Part shown: in pieces, positions 57,679 through 64,000 of the stretch
Layout: every line of letters begins with the position of its first letter
Position numbering within the stretch: the stretch's first letter is position 1
NCBI RefSeq assembly: GCF_000583655.1
Contig: NZ_BAKI01000011.1
Span: 1 to 64,000 of the forward strand
Direction: 5' to 3'
Origin: Lentilactobacillus farraginis DSM 18382 = JCM 14108
GTDB taxonomy: Bacteria; Bacillota; Bacilli; Lactobacillales; Lactobacillaceae
Length of the DNA: 64,000 bases
Translations under genes and position numbers: made by a program
The notes under the pieces: model-generated
Told to the model about the DNA's origin: nothing
Seen by the model: only the letters and a program-made list of their open reading frames with translations
Databases searched by the model: none

Positions 57679-60356
<2,678 letters not shown>

Positions 60357-60369
60357 ATCATCCCAACCT

Positions 60370-62600
60370 TTATTTTTGCTTTGTAATTGGTGCAAACGCT
60401 GCTAACAAACGCTTGATTCCTTTTTGTTCAAAAGCAATATCCAGTTCCATATCCTCGCCGGTCCCCGAAACTTTAACCACCGTTCCGGTTCCCCATGCTT
60501 TATGTGACACTTTATCACCCACGGCCCAAGCCGCTTTGTCGGCACCGGTCCCCTTTGGCTTGATAACTTTCTGGGCTGGCTGATGATAGGTCGTTGCAAC
60601 AGCCCGCTTGGTTCGACGATCAAACGGTGTTGTTAATGGTTTCTCACGTTGACCGGCATTTTCGTAATCTAATAATTCCTGTTTAATCTCATCGATAAAC
60701 CGAGATTCCGGATTGTTTTGCCCTTTACCATAAAGCATACGTGAATAGGCGTTTGTTAAATACAATTTTTCCTTCGCCCGTGTAATACCAACGTAAGCCA
60801 ACCGCCGTTCTTCTTGTAACTCTGATTCGTCTTGAGCTGCGCGGGCAAGTGGAAAGAGGCCTTCTTCCATCCCCATAATAAATACTACCGGAAATTCCAA
60901 TCCCTTGGCTGCATGTAATGTCATTAACGTAACTTCTGAGTTCTCTTCATCAAGATCGTCCTGATCAGATACTAATGCTAAGTCACTTAAGAAGTTAACC
61001 AAATTATCCTGCCCACTCTGATCCGGGTTTTCCTGATCATATTTTTGAGTAACGGAAATAAACTCTTCCAGGTTTTCCAAGCGGGTTTGAGCTTGCAGAG
61101 TATCCGAAGCTTTCAACGTACTCAAATAACCACTCTTATCTAAAACTGCTTCCGTCAACTCGGTAATCGTCATTGCATCCATCTTTTCGGCAATCCCACT
61201 GATTGTCCGTTCAAATATTGAAATTGAATTCTTGGCCCGCTTGGATATTTCATTCGCCAAGTCAATATTCTTTGACGCCTCCAGAAGAGACCAGCCATGG
61301 TCATTGGCAAATAACCGCAACTTCTCGAGACTGGTCTGCCCAATCCCTCGCTTTGGCTCATTAATTACACGTTCAAAACTCATGGAATCCCTGGGATTTC
61401 CCAGCAGTGTCAGGTAAGCGAGAACATCGCGGATTTCCTTTCGATCGTAAAACTTGTGACCGCCAACCATCGTATAAGGGATGTTGGCCTTTAACAGTGT
61501 CTCTTCGATCACCCGCGATTGCGCATTTGTTCGATACAAAATCGCAAAGCTACCGTAATCACGATTTGGCTTTCGGATTTCATCCTGAATTTTGCTGACA
61601 ACGTAACGGGCTTCGTCATTTTCATTCTGACCTCGATAATACGAAATCTTTTCTCCTTGTTCGTTTTCAGTCCAAAGATTTTTATCAGCCCGATTCATAT
61701 TATGCGCAATTACCGAGTTAGCGGCATTCAGTACCGTTTTAGTTGACCGATAATTTTGTTCTAGTAATGTCACATGTGCATCCGCGTAATCTTTTTTAAA
61801 ATCCAGAATATTTTGCATATTGCTCCCCGCCAACCATAGATACTTTGATCAGCATCACCAACCACACAAATATTACGATTTTTTTTGGCTAGTGTGTTCA
61901 CCAGCCGGTACTGCGCTTCGTTTGTATCCTGATACTCATCAACATGAATATAGTGAAACTTATCCTGATAATATGACAATACATCTGGAAACTGATCAAA
62001 TAATTCAATTGTCATCATAATCAAATCATCAAAATCCAAGGATTCATTTTGATGCAATTCTGCCTGATAGCGTTCATAAACATCTGCGACAATTTGATCA
62101 AAAGCGCTAACTGCCTGCTCCTTAAACGCTTTAGGCGTCAATAAATCATTCTTGGCATTCGAAATTGCTGATAAAATTGCCCGGGGATCGAACTTCTTGG
62201 GATCGATATTCAAATCTCGTAAAACCCGCTTAACCAGCGTTCGCTGCTCACTGGTATCTGCAATCGTAAACGCCCGGTTAAACCCTAATTGATCGATATT
62301 TCGCCTCAAAATGCGCACACAGAGCGCATGGAAGGTTGAGACCCATACATCATCACCACTCTCATCAAGCAGCTTAGAGACCCGTTCACGCATTTCACGG
62401 GCTGCCTTGTTGGTAAAAGTAATCGCCAAAATGTGCCATGGCATCACATGATTATGCTCAATAATGTAAGCAATTCGATGCGTTAAAACCCGAGTTTTAC
62501 CACTACCGGCACCAGCCATAATCAAAACCGGTCCTTCAGTATGGATAACTGCATCTTTCTGATCTTTATTTAAACCCTTTAGTAAACTATCTTCTACCAC
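60370..62600 (-). pseudogene. pcrA: ATP-dependent DNA helicase PcrA, one frameshift
   Basis: The first part (from [18 protein letters not shown]) has Walker [17 protein letters not shown], the [15 protein letters not shown] Walker B and the QSIYGWRGA motif, then goes out of frame near 61823. The second frame continues the protein at [12 protein letters not shown] with YRSTK, LMTLHAAKGLEFP and VGITRAKEKLYL to 60370. One base is missing in GGAGCAATATG (junction WRGANMQN). The joined length is about 743 residues, as expected. PcrA is essential in related Gram-positives, so this is best read as a sequencing error. Confidence 0.9.
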
Positions 62601-62673
62601 TAATTATGCCATCCTCTCGAAAGTATCCATTTAATTATACCAAATATACGTTTGGCTCGCCTTGCTTTTAAAC

Positions 62674-62697
62674 ATAAAAAAAGTCGGAATTTCCGAC
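62674..62697 (-). terminator. Terminator of the PurK-like gene
   Basis: Minus-strand GTCGGAA-A-TTCCGAC stem followed by TTTTTTT just past the stop at 62702. It separates this gene from pcrA, so the pcrA promoter should lie between 62601 and 62675. Confidence 0.85.
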
Positions 62698-62701
62698 GAT
62701 T

Positions 62702-63910
62702 TTATTTTTTTTCATATTTTGATTTAAAATCAATATCAGCCCAGATACCGGTTGCTTCAATCTTCATTAGCGTATCCGGAATTGATTCAGTTGGAATCAA
62801 AACATGCCCAACGGGATCGTCGGGATTATCTGTCTGGTTCCCATAAAAAGAAAAATGCCAATTCCCCTTTATGACCCACTGCGTTTGAACCCGCTGATAT
62901 TCTTTTTGTCGAATAGCTTGAAAAACCGTTGGTGTGCCGGTAATTATTGCGGTTAGCGGTAAACCGGCAATTGATCGGATATGCTGCTCAAATTCGTTTA
63001 CATTTGCCGCAAAATCAAAAAGAAAACCAGCGGGACTTAAGATTGGTGCTACTCGATTAACGTAAATCGACCCACTCTTTGCTAAGAAAAGCGAAATTTC
63101 AAAAGTACCAACGTAATCGATGTTTTTAGCAATTTCATCAGTAATTCGATGCATTTCTTTTTCAACACTAGGGTCCAAATTAACCGGCGTAAAGGCGGTC
63201 ATAATTTGTTCGTCAGCGTAAATTGCTTCAACGATTGGAAAAGCAACGGTCTTTCCATCCGCCTGACGTGTCACGATAATTGAATAATCAGTATCATGTT
63301 CAACAAACGATTCCATAATATAAGTACCGGAATCAAGCAGGCCGGAAGCCGCCACAATATCCGCTTGGTTGTTGATGATTAGCTCCTTATCGCCCAACAA
63401 CCCCCTTTGGATTGGCTTTAAAATTGCCGGGTAGCCAATCGAATTAATTGCTTGATAAATGTCCTCCAGCGTAACGATTGTTGCATAAGGGGCCATGTTA
63501 ATATTAAGTGTCTCAAAAAAACTTCTTTCAATTAACCGGTCTTGGCTGATGTCTAATAAAGAATCACCCTGGGGAACTGAAGTAAATTGCGAAATGTAGT
63601 GAATGACATCCGAATCAATCGAAGGACTGTTATAAATAACCACGTCACAACGCTCCGCAAACATCTTTAATGTCTGCTTGTCATCCATCCGACCAATGTA
63701 CTTATAGTCAGCTAAGCGAATTGCCTTACTATCCTCATTTGAACTATACATTCCAACGTTGAAGCCCATCTTCTTTGCAAAATAAAGAAGCGTTGGACTG
63801 CTAACACTGTCACCTAAAATTCCGATTGTTTGATCAGGGTATAAGATGTTTGCTTCTGTCAATGATTTCACTACTTTCATATCTCGATTACTTGGAATGA
63901 GCGGGAACAA
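62702..63910 (-). CDS. PurK-like ATP-grasp protein
   Basis: A 402-residue ATP-grasp enzyme like PurK (N5-CAIR synthetase): Rossmann start IGILGDSVSSPTLLYFAKKM, ATP-grasp core with YPAILKPIQRGLLGDKELI and the metal-ligand block FAANVNEFEQHIRS. The start is TTG at 63910 after GAGGAG. The sequence is diverged and no other purine gene is near; true purK normally sits with purE. It could be a paralogue with another substrate. It ends at its own terminator upstream of pcrA. Nothing else is seen in 63911-64000 except AT-rich DNA. Confidence 0.75.
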   Translation of the reverse strand: MFPLIPSNRDMKVVKSLTEANILYPDQTIGILGDSVSSPTLLYFAKKMGFNVGMYSSNEDSKAIRLADYKYIGRMDDKQTLKMFAERCDVVIYNSPSIDSDVIHYISQFTSVPQGDSLLDISQDRLIERSFFETLNINMAPYATIVTLEDIYQAINSIGYPAILKPIQRGLLGDKELIINNQADIVAASGLLDSGTYIMESFVEHDTDYSIIVTRQADGKTVAFPIVEAIYADEQIMTAFTPVNLDPSVEKEMHRITDEIAKNIDYVGTFEISLFLAKSGSIYVNRVAPILSPAGFLFDFAANVNEFEQHIRSIAGLPLTAIITGTPTVFQAIRQKEYQRVQTQWVIKGNWHFSFYGNQTDNPDDPVGHVLIPTESIPDTLMKIEATGIWADIDFKSKYEKK

Positions 63911-64000
63911 TTAATGCTCCTCGCCCTATAAAATTAAACGTTTCATAACATTAGTTTATTTTACTACTTTAACAATTAGTCAACAAAGGTGACCTTGCCA

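Overview
The window is chromosomal DNA from a member of the Lactobacillaceae. The evidence is a moderately AT-rich genome, Firmicutes-type ribosome binding sites, ClpE under a CtsR operator, a FabT-controlled type II fatty-acid operon, CamS, GatCAB, lipoteichoic acid (LTA) glycolipid genes and gluconate catabolism. Species cannot be fixed from sequence reading alone. There is no prophage, insertion sequence or CRISPR array; it is mostly core genome.

Layout. 0.5-6.1 kb: a leftward operon for LTA and its glycolipid anchor (lafA, lafB, a flippase-like membrane protein, ltaS). 6.2-8.6 kb: general PTS genes ptsH-ptsI and a small unknown protein. 9-12.6 kb: clpE and a MucBP/SH3-like protein. 12.7-15.7 kb: dipeptidase and prfC. 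15.8-19.2 kb: a badly frameshifted tagF-like gene and tagD. 19.3-24.7 kb: membrane proteins, an NTP phosphatase, recX, a flavodoxin and wecB. 25-26.6 kb: a rightward GT2/GtrA sugar-transfer module with a 50-residue membrane protein, then tRNA-Arg(CCU). 26.9-30.5 kb: RNA helicase, oxidoreductase, DUF4828-like protein and a GH25 protein that appears to lack catalytic acids. 30.6-30.8 kb: two tandem structured repeats. 30.8-35 kb: gluconate regulator, kinase and permease. 35.1-36.7 kb: bioY and birA around a BirA-type operator. 36.9-46.9 kb: a 13-gene fatty-acid operon (fabZ1-fabT-fabH-acpP-fabD-fabG-fabF-accB-fabZ2-accC-accD-accA-fabI) from one promoter with a 31-bp FabT palindrome. 47.2-50.1 kb: glycine-betaine ABC transporter. 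50.8-63.9 kb: rlmD and the conserved pcrA-ligA-camS-gatCAB-dagK cluster, with an acetyltransferase inserted and a PurK-like ATP-grasp gene upstream.

The genes connect around the envelope and lipids. Acetyl-CoA carboxylase needs the biotin imported by BioY and attached by BirA. Fatty acids feed membrane lipids; LafA/LafB build the glycolipid anchor, LtaS polymerises LTA, and DagK recycles the diacylglycerol released by LtaS. WecB, TagD and TagF supply wall teichoic acid parts.

A striking technical feature is that seven loci are broken by single-base frameshifts (eleven in all, ten of them missing bases, many in homopolymer runs). They include pcrA, which is essential in related Gram-positives, so most are probably sequencing errors. 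The tagF locus holds five of the eleven and may be truly decaying. The most unusual biology I can support is the covarying tandem repeat pair at 30.6-30.8 kb, the GH25 protein without its catalytic acids, the FabZ2 lacking the usual catalytic histidine, and several untested regulatory palindromes and leaders. I did not find a convincing wholly new multi-gene system.
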